A DNA stretch of 7,543 nt from Burkholderiales bacterium (GTDB taxonomy: Bacteria; Pseudomonadota; Gammaproteobacteria; Burkholderiales; SG8-41). Under the pieces are notes generated by a model. The model was not told the DNA's origin and searched no databases. It saw only the letters and a list, made by a program, of their open reading frames with translations. The stretch spans positions 1-7,543 of the forward strand of contig SYEN01000490.1 of NCBI GenBank assembly GCA_005800795.1, given 5' to 3'. Shown here one piece after another: positions 1-5,529 of the stretch. Positions within the stretch are counted from its first letter, which is position 1. Each line of letters begins with the position of its first letter. Both the position numbers and the translations under genes were made by a program.

Positions 1-95
1 CCGGTCTCGCCGGTGAGTACGGTGAACCCAGACGGAAACTCGAGTTCCAACCGTTCAACAATAACGAAATCGCGAATCGTAAGTGACCGTAACAT
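1..95 (-). CDS. recN: DNA repair protein RecN, N-terminal fragment (cut by window edge)
   Basis: RecN is a cytoplasmic SMC-like ATPase that acts in recombinational repair of double-strand breaks. Only its first 31 codons are present, read leftward from the ATG at 93-95 and leaving the window in frame. The visible peptide starts MLRSLTIRDFVIVERLELEF and continues through PSGFTVLTGET. This is the standard RecN N-terminal beta strand leading into the Walker A loop (GETGAGKS in the family), of which only G-E-T is seen here. There is no strong ribosome binding site; the bases before the ATG read GCGGGTAA. It lies 59 bases downstream of nadK on the same strand, a pairing common in betaproteobacteria, so co-transcription with nadK is likely. 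Most of the protein (usually about 550 residues) lies outside, so its integrity cannot be judged. Confidence 0.9.
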   Translation of the reverse strand, partial: MLRSLTIRDFVIVERLELEFPSGFTVLTGET

Positions 96-120
96 TTACC
101 CGCGCCGCGCCATCACGCGC

Positions 121-148
121 TTTCTCGTTTCACAATTCACCGTTCACG
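121..148. repeat. Heptanucleotide tandem repeat, four units of TTCAC type
   Basis: Between nadK and recN the top strand reads as four consecutive 7-base units: TTTCTCG, TTTCACA, ATTCACC and GTTCACG. They share the core NTTCNCN. On the transcribed (minus) strand they read as GTGAA units. The repeat is imperfect but exactly in phase. Similar units occur upstream of hemH. Function unknown; it may be a slippage-born simple repeat. Confidence 0.6.
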
Positions 149-154
149 GCAAAC

Positions 155-1024
155 TCACTCACGGTTCCAGTTCAGCTTCTCGCGTAGCATGCGATAGTAG
201 CTGTGCCCCACCGGATGCAGCAGGCTGACGGTGTGCGGATAACGCTTGATGTGTATGCGGTCGCCTTCGCTCAGCACGTAGTGCGAGTGGCTGTCAAAAT
301 GCACGCGGGCATCGCTGTCGCTGCGCATGATGATTTCGATCACACTGTCGCTGCCGATCACCACCGGCCGGTTCGACAGCGTGTGCGGCGACACCGGCAC
401 CAGCGAAATCACACGCAAGGCCGGGTGCACAATCGGCCCGCCCGCGGACAACGCATACGCTGTCGAGCCGGTGGGCGTGGCGACAATCAGTCCGTCGGAG
501 CGCTGGTGATAGATAAACTCGCCGTTGATGCGCACCTCCATCTCGGCCATATTGCCTTCGATGCCCTTGCTCACCACCACGTCATTGAACGCCAGCACGT
601 TGGCAACGCGCTCGCTATCGCGATGCACTTCGCCTTCCAGCAGCATGCGATCCTCGGTAACGCTTTGCCCGTCGAGGATGGCGGAAATCGTCTCGTACAT
701 GGTATCAAGCGAAATGTCGGTGAGAAAGCCGAGCCGTCCCTGGTTGACACCCACCAGCGCCACTTCGTGCGGCGCCAGCGTGCGCGCGATGTTAAGCATG
801 GTGCCGTCACCGCCCAGCACAATGGCAAGTTCGGCCTCGCGACCCAAGTCGTCTAGCTCGTATATCGGGTAGGGCGAATTGCTGATATGTGCGCCGGTGA
901 GCTTGTCAATCAGCACGTTGATGCCGCGCTGCTTCAAAAAATCAGCCAGCTTGAGCAGCGGCGTGACAATCTCCGGACTGTTGTATTTGCCGATCAGGGC
1001 TATGGTTTTAAAGGAATTTTCCAT
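155..1024 (-). CDS. nadK: NAD kinase (ATP-NAD kinase)
   Basis: NadK phosphorylates NAD to NADP in the cytoplasm, using ATP or polyphosphate, and is the only de novo source of NADP. The 289-residue product is of normal length. The N-terminal half carries the kinase motif GGDGT at residues 71-75, with the catalytic Asp73, followed by NQGRLGFLTD (94-103). The ND pair at 147-148 and the segment DGLIVATPTGSTAYALSAGG (177-196) form the NAD-binding core. The C-terminus ends LREKLNW, typical of proteobacterial forms. I chose the ATG at 1022-1024 because family members begin with the same short lead into KTIALIGKY. The frame stays open upstream to about 1141, but that would overlap the hrcA start. No Shine-Dalgarno is visible; a -10-like hexamer sits 6 bases before the ATG. 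It is divergent from hrcA and followed by recN. Confidence 0.96.
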   Translation of the reverse strand: MENSFKTIALIGKYNSPEIVTPLLKLADFLKQRGINVLIDKLTGAHISNSPYPIYELDDLGREAELAIVLGGDGTMLNIARTLAPHEVALVGVNQGRLGFLTDISLDTMYETISAILDGQSVTEDRMLLEGEVHRDSERVANVLAFNDVVVSKGIEGNMAEMEVRINGEFIYHQRSDGLIVATPTGSTAYALSAGGPIVHPALRVISLVPVSPHTLSNRPVVIGSDSVIEIIMRSDSDARVHFDSHSHYVLSEGDRIHIKRYPHTVSLLHPVGHSYYRMLREKLNWNRE

Positions 1025-1030
1025 TCCGGC

Positions 1031-1059
1031 ATTTAACCACAACCCGGAAACAGGGTGAA
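1031..1059 (-). promoter_or_regulatory. Candidate sigma70 promoter of nadK
   Basis: On the minus strand, TTCACC (1054-1059, 4 of 6 matches to TTGACA) is followed after 17 bases by TTAAAT (1031-1036, 4 of 6 to TATAAT). The ATG of nadK starts 6 bases further on, so transcription would begin at or beside the start codon. The match is modest and rests on spacing as much as on sequence. Confidence 0.35.
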
Positions 1060-1084
1060 CGACAGCAACATACTCCGCAGAGAT

Positions 1085-1114
1085 TTCACGCGTGTGCCGC
1101 CAACTCGGTAGAAT
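1085..1114 (+). promoter_or_regulatory. Candidate sigma70 promoter of hrcA
   Basis: TTCACG (1085-1090, 4 of 6 to TTGACA), an 18-base spacer and TAGAAT (1109-1114, 5 of 6 to TATAAT) precede the ATG at 1122 by 7 bases. It lies back to back with the candidate nadK promoter. Transcription would start near 1121, leaving the ATG at 1122 leaderless and the one at 1140 with a leader of about 18 bases without a Shine-Dalgarno. No CIRCE operator (TTAGCACTC-N9-GAGTGCTAA) is present here. Confidence 0.4.
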
Positions 1115-1139
1115 AGTCGCCATGGTCACGCTCACGCCC

Positions 1140-2153
1140 ATGAACGAACGCGCGCAACTATTGCTGAAGACTCTGGTCGAGCGCTACATCTCTGACGGTC
1201 AGCCGGTGGGTTCGCGCGCGCTCTCCAAAATCGCCGGGCTCGATTTGTCGCCCGCAAGCATCCGCAATGTCATGGCGGATCTCGAGGAAATGGGTTTCAT
1301 CGCCAGCCCGCATACCTCTGCGGGGCGCGTGCCGACCGCGCGCGGTTACCGTTTTTTTGTCGACACGCTGCTGACCATCAAGCCACTGGACCGCGTGGAA
1401 ATCAACCAGCTCGAAGGCCATTTGCACCCGGACAATACGCAAAAGCTGGTGTCGTCCGCCTCGCAAATGCTGTCGGAATTGACGCGCTTTGCAGGCGTGG
1501 TGGTGACGCCGCGGCGCAGTGCAGGCTTTCGCCACATCGAATTTCTGCGGCTGGCGGAAAAACGCCTTCTGCTGATTATTGTCACACCCGAAGGCGATGT
1601 CCAAAATCGCATCATACTCACCGACAAAGCCTACTCGCCTGCGGAACTGGTCGAGGCTGCAAATTTTCTCAACCAACACTACGCCGGACTGACATTCGCG
1701 GAGATTAGAACGCGCGTGCAGCAGGAATTGCGCGAGTTGCGCGAAGATATGACAAGGCTGATGGCGGTGGCACTGGAAGCCGGCAGCCAGGTCGACACTG
1801 AAGCCGAAACCGAAGTGGTGATTTCCGGAGAAAATAAGCTGCTCAACATCGACGATCTGGCGTCGAACATGGCGCGGCTGCGTAATCTATTTGATTTATT
1901 TGAACGCAAGACGGGTCTGCTGCAACTGCTGGATATTTCCAGCCGCGCCCAGGGCGTGCAACTTTTCATCGGTGGCGAAGCGGGCTTGTCGCCGCTCGAT
2001 GAATGCAGCGTCGTCACCGCACCGTATGAAGTCGACGGCAAAATCGTTGGTACGGTCGGTGTCATCGGCCCCACACGTATGGCGTATGAGCGCGTGATTC
2101 CCATAGTGGATATCACGGCGAAGTTGCTGTCCAGCGCGCTGTCGCAACACTAA
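1140..2153 (+). CDS. hrcA: Heat-inducible transcription repressor HrcA
   Basis: HrcA is a dimeric DNA-binding repressor that holds down groESL/dnaK-type chaperone operons by binding CIRCE operators, and it depends on GroEL for activity. The 337-residue product has the usual length. The N-terminal winged helix spans about residues 4-75, with GSRALSK (24-30), SPASIRNVMADLEEMGF (37-53) and SAGRVPTARGYRFFVD (60-75), all family hallmarks. A GAF-like middle domain follows, and the C-terminus has the conserved GPTRMAYERVIPIVD. I chose the ATG at 1140 because family proteins start MLxERAQ and this gives MNERAQ. An in-frame ATG at 1122 would add six residues and fits a leaderless start from the TAGAAT hexamer at 1109. 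Neither has a Shine-Dalgarno. It is divergent from nadK and followed after 80 bases by hemH. The chaperone targets are not in this window. Confidence 0.95.
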   Translation: MNERAQLLLKTLVERYISDGQPVGSRALSKIAGLDLSPASIRNVMADLEEMGFIASPHTSAGRVPTARGYRFFVDTLLTIKPLDRVEINQLEGHLHPDNTQKLVSSASQMLSELTRFAGVVVTPRRSAGFRHIEFLRLAEKRLLLIIVTPEGDVQNRIILTDKAYSPAELVEAANFLNQHYAGLTFAEIRTRVQQELRELREDMTRLMAVALEAGSQVDTEAETEVVISGENKLLNIDDLASNMARLRNLFDLFERKTGLLQLLDISSRAQGVQLFIGGEAGLSPLDECSVVTAPYEVDGKIVGTVGVIGPTRMAYERVIPIVDITAKLLSSALSQH

Positions 2154-2171
2154 GATGAGCGTGAATGCGTA

Positions 2172-2216
2172 AAGGGTGAAACGGTACCCACCGCAAGGCA
2201 GCTATCCTTCACCCTT
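2172..2216. repeat. 9-bp inverted repeat between hrcA and hemH
   Basis: AAGGGTGAA (2172-2180) is the exact reverse complement of TTCACCCTT (2208-2216), with a 27-base loop. No T tract follows, so it does not look like a standard intrinsic terminator. The arms are the same TTCAC/GTGAA motif as the local heptads, so the hairpin may simply result from repeat units in both orientations. Confidence 0.5.
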
Positions 2217-2227
2217 CATCCTTCACC
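2204..2227. repeat. Heptanucleotide tandem repeat, CCTTCAY x3, upstream of hemH
   Basis: Three consecutive 7-base units, CCTTCAC (2206-2212), CCTTCAT (2213-2219) and CCTTCAC (2220-2226), end 7 bases before the hemH ATG. This also gives a 10-base direct repeat ATCCTTCACC at 2204 and 2218. Just after hrcA, units in the opposite sense are seen: GCGTGAA (2159-2165), TGCGTAA (2166-2172) and GGGTGAA (2174-2180). It resembles the repeat between nadK and recN. Confidence 0.65.
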
Positions 2228-2233
2228 TGGCGC

Positions 2234-3223
2234 ATGTCATCTGCTATTCTGTTGATCAACCTCGGCACCCCCACCGAGCCCACACCTGCAGCCGTTCGCA
2301 CGTATCTGAAAGAGTTTCTTTCCGACCCTTACGTCGTGGAAATTCCTCGTCTGCCGTGGTGGATCATTCTGAATTGCTTCATCCTGCCCAAGCGCGGCAA
2401 AGAATCTGCCGCGCGCTACGCCGCAGTATGGACCAAAGAAGGCTCGCCACTGCGCTTTCACACCGAAAAACAAATGAAGCTTGTACGCGGTTACCTCGGA
2501 GAACGCAAACGCACCGACGTGATGGTGGACTACGCCATGCGTTACGGCGAGCCTTCGATTAAATCGCAACTATCTGTTTTTAAAGAGAAAAATGTAAATC
2601 GCGTTTTGCTGCTGCCGCTCTACCCGCAATACGCGCGCAGCAGCACGGCCACAGCCATCGATGCCGCGAAAGCTGCACTGGGGAACTTGAATTTCCAGCC
2701 ACAGCTGCGCACCCGCGAACATTTTTACGACGCGCCAGGCTATATCGAAGCACTCGCCAACAGCGTGCGCGAATTCCGTACGCGCTCGGCGGGCCGCCCC
2801 GACAAACTGGTGATGAGTTTTCACGGCGTACCGCAATACACCATCGATCGCGGCGAACCGTATCAACAACACTGTCTACAAACCGGCCAGCTACTGGCCG
2901 CAGCACTCAATCTGGCCGAGCACGAATACCAGATTTGTTTTCAATCGCGCTTTGGCCGCGCAAAGTGGATACAGCCCTACACCACCGATGTGCTCACCGA
3001 ATTGGGTAAACAAAAAACCAGCCGTATTGACGTCATCTGCCCCGGATTTGTCAGCGATTGCCTCGAAACCCTTGAGGAAATAGCCCTCGAGGGCAAACAA
3101 ATTTTCAAGGAAGCCGGCGGCGGCGAATTCAACTACATTCCATGCCTGAACGAGCGTCATGACTGGCTGCAAACGTTGACGAATCTGGCGTTGGACGCCC
3201 TCGATACGCCCGGAAAATCCTGA
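2234..3223 (+). CDS. hemH: Ferrochelatase
   Basis: HemH inserts ferrous iron into protoporphyrin IX, the last step of protoporphyrin-dependent heme synthesis, at or near the inner membrane. The 329-residue product is slightly shorter than the 340-370 residues usual in proteobacteria because its N-terminus begins directly at AILLINLGTP. Visible hallmarks are YLKEFLSDPYVVEIP (24-38), LPLYPQYARSSTAT (127-140), the metal-site segment KLVMSFHGVP with the catalytic His197, and CPGFVSDCLETLEEI (269-283) with the conserved acidic Glu278. Both key residues are intact. The ATG at 2234 is the only ATG start available: the frame meets a TGA stop at 2177-2179 and no ATG lies between. No clear Shine-Dalgarno is seen, since heptad repeats fill the leader. 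It overlaps the next gene by one base. The link to hrcA is common synteny and does not imply shared function. Confidence 0.96.
   Translation: MSSAILLINLGTPTEPTPAAVRTYLKEFLSDPYVVEIPRLPWWIILNCFILPKRGKESAARYAAVWTKEGSPLRFHTEKQMKLVRGYLGERKRTDVMVDYAMRYGEPSIKSQLSVFKEKNVNRVLLLPLYPQYARSSTATAIDAAKAALGNLNFQPQLRTREHFYDAPGYIEALANSVREFRTRSAGRPDKLVMSFHGVPQYTIDRGEPYQQHCLQTGQLLAAALNLAEHEYQICFQSRFGRAKWIQPYTTDVLTELGKQKTSRIDVICPGFVSDCLETLEEIALEGKQIFKEAGGGEFNYIPCLNERHDWLQTLTNLALDALDTPGKS
3212..3214 (+). promoter_or_regulatory. Ribosome binding site inside the hemH 3' end
   Basis: GGA within CGGAAAA lies 8 bases before the ATG at 3223, inside the last codons of hemH. Together with the TGATGA overlap it supports translational coupling of the small membrane protein to hemH. 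Confidence 0.5.
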
Positions 3224-3573
3224 TGAAACTGCTGCTGGTATGGCTGATCAACGCGGCAGCGCTGTTTGCACTGCCTTATATTTTTGACTCGATACGTATC
3301 GACACCTTCACCACGGCGCTGATCGTCGCTTTGATACTCAGTATCATCAACACCATCATCCGTCCCATCCTGTTCATCCTGACATTCCCGATCACTGTGC
3401 TGACACTGGGATTGTTTATCTTTGTGCTGAACGGTTTGATGCTGTGGTTTACCGCCTCGTTTGTTGGCGGATTCAGCATCGCTGGATTCTGGCCGGCAGT
3501 GTTTGGCGCGATTGTTTACAGCATGATCAGCTGGGCGGCCACCTCATTCATTCTGGGCGACAAAAAATCGTAG
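3223..3573 (+). CDS. Small four-helix membrane protein, phage-holin-like family (PF04020 / YvlD type)
   Basis: This 116-residue protein is almost wholly hydrophobic. Segments at about 3-20, 31-53, 55-78 and 88-110 each look like membrane helices, with the conserved NTIIRPILFILTFPITVLTL stretch (43-62) and TLGLFIFVLNGLMLWFTA (61-78). That pattern is typical of the family called 'mycobacterial 4 TMS phage holin', which is widespread in bacterial chromosomes and mostly unconnected with prophages. Its biochemical role is unknown, and the name holin should not be read as proof of lytic function. The ATG overlaps the hemH stop (TGATGA), with a fair GGA ribosome site 8 bases upstream, so it is translated with hemH from one mRNA. 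It ends 13 bases before the converging permease gene, with no obvious terminator between. Family assignment is by sequence pattern only. Confidence 0.85.
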   Translation: MKLLLVWLINAAALFALPYIFDSIRIDTFTTALIVALILSIINTIIRPILFILTFPITVLTLGLFIFVLNGLMLWFTASFVGGFSIAGFWPAVFGAIVYSMISWAATSFILGDKKS

Positions 3574-3586
3574 TATCACACCACGC

Positions 3587-5356
3587 TTAGCCGCTTTTCC
3601 CCGCCACCCGATGCGGATCCAGAATCATTCGAGCCAGAGCAATCAACGGAATCAGTCCTACGGCCACTATGGTCAGCGCTGCGGTTGACGCCTCCGCCAG
3701 CCGCTCGTCGGAGGCAAGGTTAAAAGCCTGTACTGCCAGTGTGTCGAAATTAAACGGGCGCATCACAAATGTGGCGGGTAGCTCCTTCATCACGTCCACG
3801 AATACCAGCAAGCCTGCCGCAAGCGCACTGCGCCAGAGCAGAGGCGCGTGTACACGCGCGAGAGTCGCTGCCGGTCCAAACCCCAGCGAACGGGCGGCAC
3901 TGTCCATATTAGGGGTAATCTTGGAAAGGCCAGCATCGATGGTCTGTAACGCGACCGCAAAAAAGCGCACGAGGTAAGCGTAAACCAGCGCCGCGATGCC
4001 GCCGGTAAGTAACAGCCCCGGATTCGAACCGGTTATCGATGTTAGAGCCGCTGCGAAAGCATGATCAAGCCGCGTGACCGGGATCAGCACACCCACGGCA
4101 ATCACCGCGCCCGGCACGGCATAGCCCAAGCCAGCTATACGGTTGGCGGCGCGCACGGCGAGGCCGCCGCCACGCGCGGCGTAACTGACTGACAGCGCAA
4201 GTAATACCGCGAGCGTTGCAGTCAGTAGCGCCAGCACGACCGTGTTCAGGGTCAGTTGCGCATAACGCGCGCCAAACTGCGCATCGCCGGACGTCAATGC
4301 CATGTGCAGCATGATCGCCGCCGGCAGCAGAAAGCCGAACATCACGGGTATCGCGCAAAACACCACCGCCAGTGGCGCCCAGGCACCGCGCAATTGGTAG
4401 ACATGTCGCAATTGCTTGCGGTGCGAGGTGTTGTGAAAGCGCGCTCGCGCGCGTGTCACGCGTTCCAGCAACACGATCAGGAACACAAAGCTCAGCAGCG
4501 CGGCTGACAACTGTGCCGCAGCCGTGTGATCGCCGAGCGAGAACCACGCCCGGTAAATGCCCGTGGTAAACGTCTGCACGCCAAAATAAGACACCGTCCC
4601 GAAATCCGCCAAAGTTTCCATCAATGCCAACGAAGTGCCCGCGACGATGCCGGGGCGCGCCAGCGGCAACGCCACGCGCAAAAAAGTGCCCCACGGGCTG
4701 TAGCCGCAAATACGCGCCATTTCAAGCATGCCGTCGGATTGCTCCAGAAACGCGGCGCGCGCCAGCAAATACACGTAGGGATACAACACCAGCGAAAACA
4801 GCACTGTGGCTCCACCCAGCGAACGCACGTCGGGGAACCAGTATTGCCCTGCACGCCATCCCATCCATTCACGCAAGAGCGTTTGCACGGGGCCGGAAAA
4901 CTGCAAGAGATCGGTATACGCGTAGGCCATCACGTACGCGGGCATGGCCATCGGTAACAACAAAGCCCACTCGAAAATGCGCCGGCCAGGAAAGCGGCAC
5001 ATGGTGGTGATCCACGCCGTCAGCACGCCGCCAAAAATCACACCAAATGCCACACCCGCCATCAGCACCAGCGAGTTCATCACATAGTCGCCCAGCACGG
5101 TGTCCGCCAGATGCCGCCAGGTGCCTTGCGAGGGTACAAAAATATTTTGCAGCACCGCCAGTACCGGCAGTGCGATGGCCGCCGCAACCAACATCGCAAC
5201 CACTGTAAGCAATGCGGGACTGGCGCCAGTTACAAATCGGACGAAGCTCAATGGTGAAGCAGTACTTTGCGCGGTGAGCATTCGGATTTGAAAAATGGAA
5301 ACAGATTCTGCGCGGTGTATTTGAAATGATCCACGTAGCCGGGAACAAAGATTCAT
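3587..5356 (-). CDS. fbpB: Ferric-iron ABC transporter, fused two-domain permease (FbpB/AfuB type)
   Basis: This is the inner-membrane channel of a ferric-iron importer. From the chosen start it has 589 residues and contains two copies of the binding-protein-dependent permease domain, each with about six helices, so one chain does the work of two. The EAA-type coupling loops that contact the ATPase are seen twice: MARICGYSPWGTFLRVALPL (about 213-232) and AARSLGFGPAATLARVHAPL (about 487-506). The segment LADFGTVSYFGVQTFTTGIY (249-268) is typical of iron-type permeases. The ATG at 5354-5356 is preferred because GAGGG lies 8 bases upstream (5365-5369). An ATG at 5281 (564 residues) is a real alternative, since the stretch between is poorer in GC and lacks membrane helices. 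A TTG at 5422 is less likely. It is divergent from the ATPase gene and shares a Fur box with it. Confidence 0.9.
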   Translation of the reverse strand: MNLCSRLRGSFQIHRAESVSIFQIRMLTAQSTASPLSFVRFVTGASPALLTVVAMLVAAAIALPVLAVLQNIFVPSQGTWRHLADTVLGDYVMNSLVLMAGVAFGVIFGGVLTAWITTMCRFPGRRIFEWALLLPMAMPAYVMAYAYTDLLQFSGPVQTLLREWMGWRAGQYWFPDVRSLGGATVLFSLVLYPYVYLLARAAFLEQSDGMLEMARICGYSPWGTFLRVALPLARPGIVAGTSLALMETLADFGTVSYFGVQTFTTGIYRAWFSLGDHTAAAQLSAALLSFVFLIVLLERVTRARARFHNTSHRKQLRHVYQLRGAWAPLAVVFCAIPVMFGFLLPAAIMLHMALTSGDAQFGARYAQLTLNTVVLALLTATLAVLLALSVSYAARGGGLAVRAANRIAGLGYAVPGAVIAVGVLIPVTRLDHAFAAALTSITGSNPGLLLTGGIAALVYAYLVRFFAVALQTIDAGLSKITPNMDSAARSLGFGPAATLARVHAPLLWRSALAAGLLVFVDVMKELPATFVMRPFNFDTLAVQAFNLASDERLAEASTAALTIVAVGLIPLIALARMILDPHRVAGKSG

Positions 5357-5364
5357 ACCCATAG

Positions 5365-5369
5365 CCCTC
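5365..5369 (-). promoter_or_regulatory. Shine-Dalgarno deciding the fbpB start
   Basis: GAGGG on the minus strand lies 8 bases before the ATG at 5354-5356, the best ribosome site near any candidate start of the permease. The ATG at 5360-5362 would be only 2 bases from it, and the ATG at 5279-5281 has no purine-rich leader. Confidence 0.5.
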
Positions 5370-5464
5370 GTGTACCGCGCAGGGTGTACGGCGCGCGGCG
5401 CATGCCGGGCTTCCAATGGCAATTACACGACGCCATCCGTGATGCGGAAATTATGCTAAGTATC

Positions 5465-5493
5465 AGAATAATAAGGGCAATTTATTGTAACAA
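5465..5493 (-). promoter_or_regulatory. Candidate promoter of fbpB, -35 inside the Fur box
   Basis: On the minus strand TTGTTA (5488-5493, 4 of 6) and TATTCT (5465-5470, 4 of 6) are 17 bases apart. The -35 falls within the Fur box, so bound Fur would block it. The leader would be about 100 bases to the ATG at 5356. Another possible -10, CATAAT (5450-5455), pairs only with TTGCCC at a 19-base spacing. Confidence 0.3.
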
Positions 5494-5505
5494 GAATCAT
5501 TATCA
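5485..5505. promoter_or_regulatory. Fur box (ferric uptake regulator operator)
   Basis: The 21 bases from 5485 to 5505 match the extended Fur consensus TGATAATGATAATCATTATCA at 16 positions, and the inner 19 match the classic GATAATGATAATCATTATC at 14. The right half, AATCATTATCA, is perfect. In the 7-1-7 model, 5491-5505 matches 11 of 14. It sits between the divergent permease and ATPase genes of an iron transporter, where Fur with Fe(II) would be expected to repress both when iron is plentiful. The site and match are read directly; Fur binding is inferred. Confidence 0.8.
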
Positions 5506-5517
5506 TCGACAATGCTT

Positions 5518-5523
5518 TATAAT
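5518..5523 (+). promoter_or_regulatory. Perfect -10 hexamer TATAAT of fbpC
   Basis: TATAAT matches the sigma70 -10 consensus exactly and ends 6 bases before the ATG at 5530, so transcription would start at that ATG. No good -35 lies at the right distance; the place where it would be (about 5495-5500) is inside the Fur box and matches poorly. This promoter may need an activator, or may tolerate the poor -35 because of its perfect -10. Confidence 0.5.
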
Positions 5524-5529
5524 CCAACC

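Noticed and set aside
203..856. 217-codon open frame on the plus strand opposite nadK
   Set aside because: It is antisense to a certain gene, its product is rich in His/Arg/Ala/Val in no recognisable family, and GC-rich genes commonly leave such shadows.
2176..2562. 128-codon plus-strand frame over the hrcA-hemH gap and the hemH start
   Set aside because: It runs mostly inside hemH in a different frame, and its product lacks any family pattern; the hemH frame is unambiguous.
2900..2926. CIRCE-like site (AGCACTC, 9-base spacer, GAGCAC) inside hemH
   Set aside because: The spacing is right, but only 7 of 9 and 6 of 9 positions match, the right arm does not pair with the left at the core, and it lies within conserved coding sequence far from a promoter.
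3223..3573. Prophage remnant suggested by the holin-like gene
   Set aside because: No endolysin, integrase or other phage gene is near, and this family is common in bacterial chromosomes outside prophages.
3574..3586. Possible terminator between the converging membrane-protein and permease genes
   Set aside because: Only 13 bases separate them, and I see no GC-rich stem followed by a T tract on either strand nearby.
4065..4709. 214-codon frame on the minus strand inside the permease gene, in another frame
   Set aside because: The permease frame around it carries both EAA loops and the membrane helices; this one has a scrambled Ala/Arg/Gly-rich composition.
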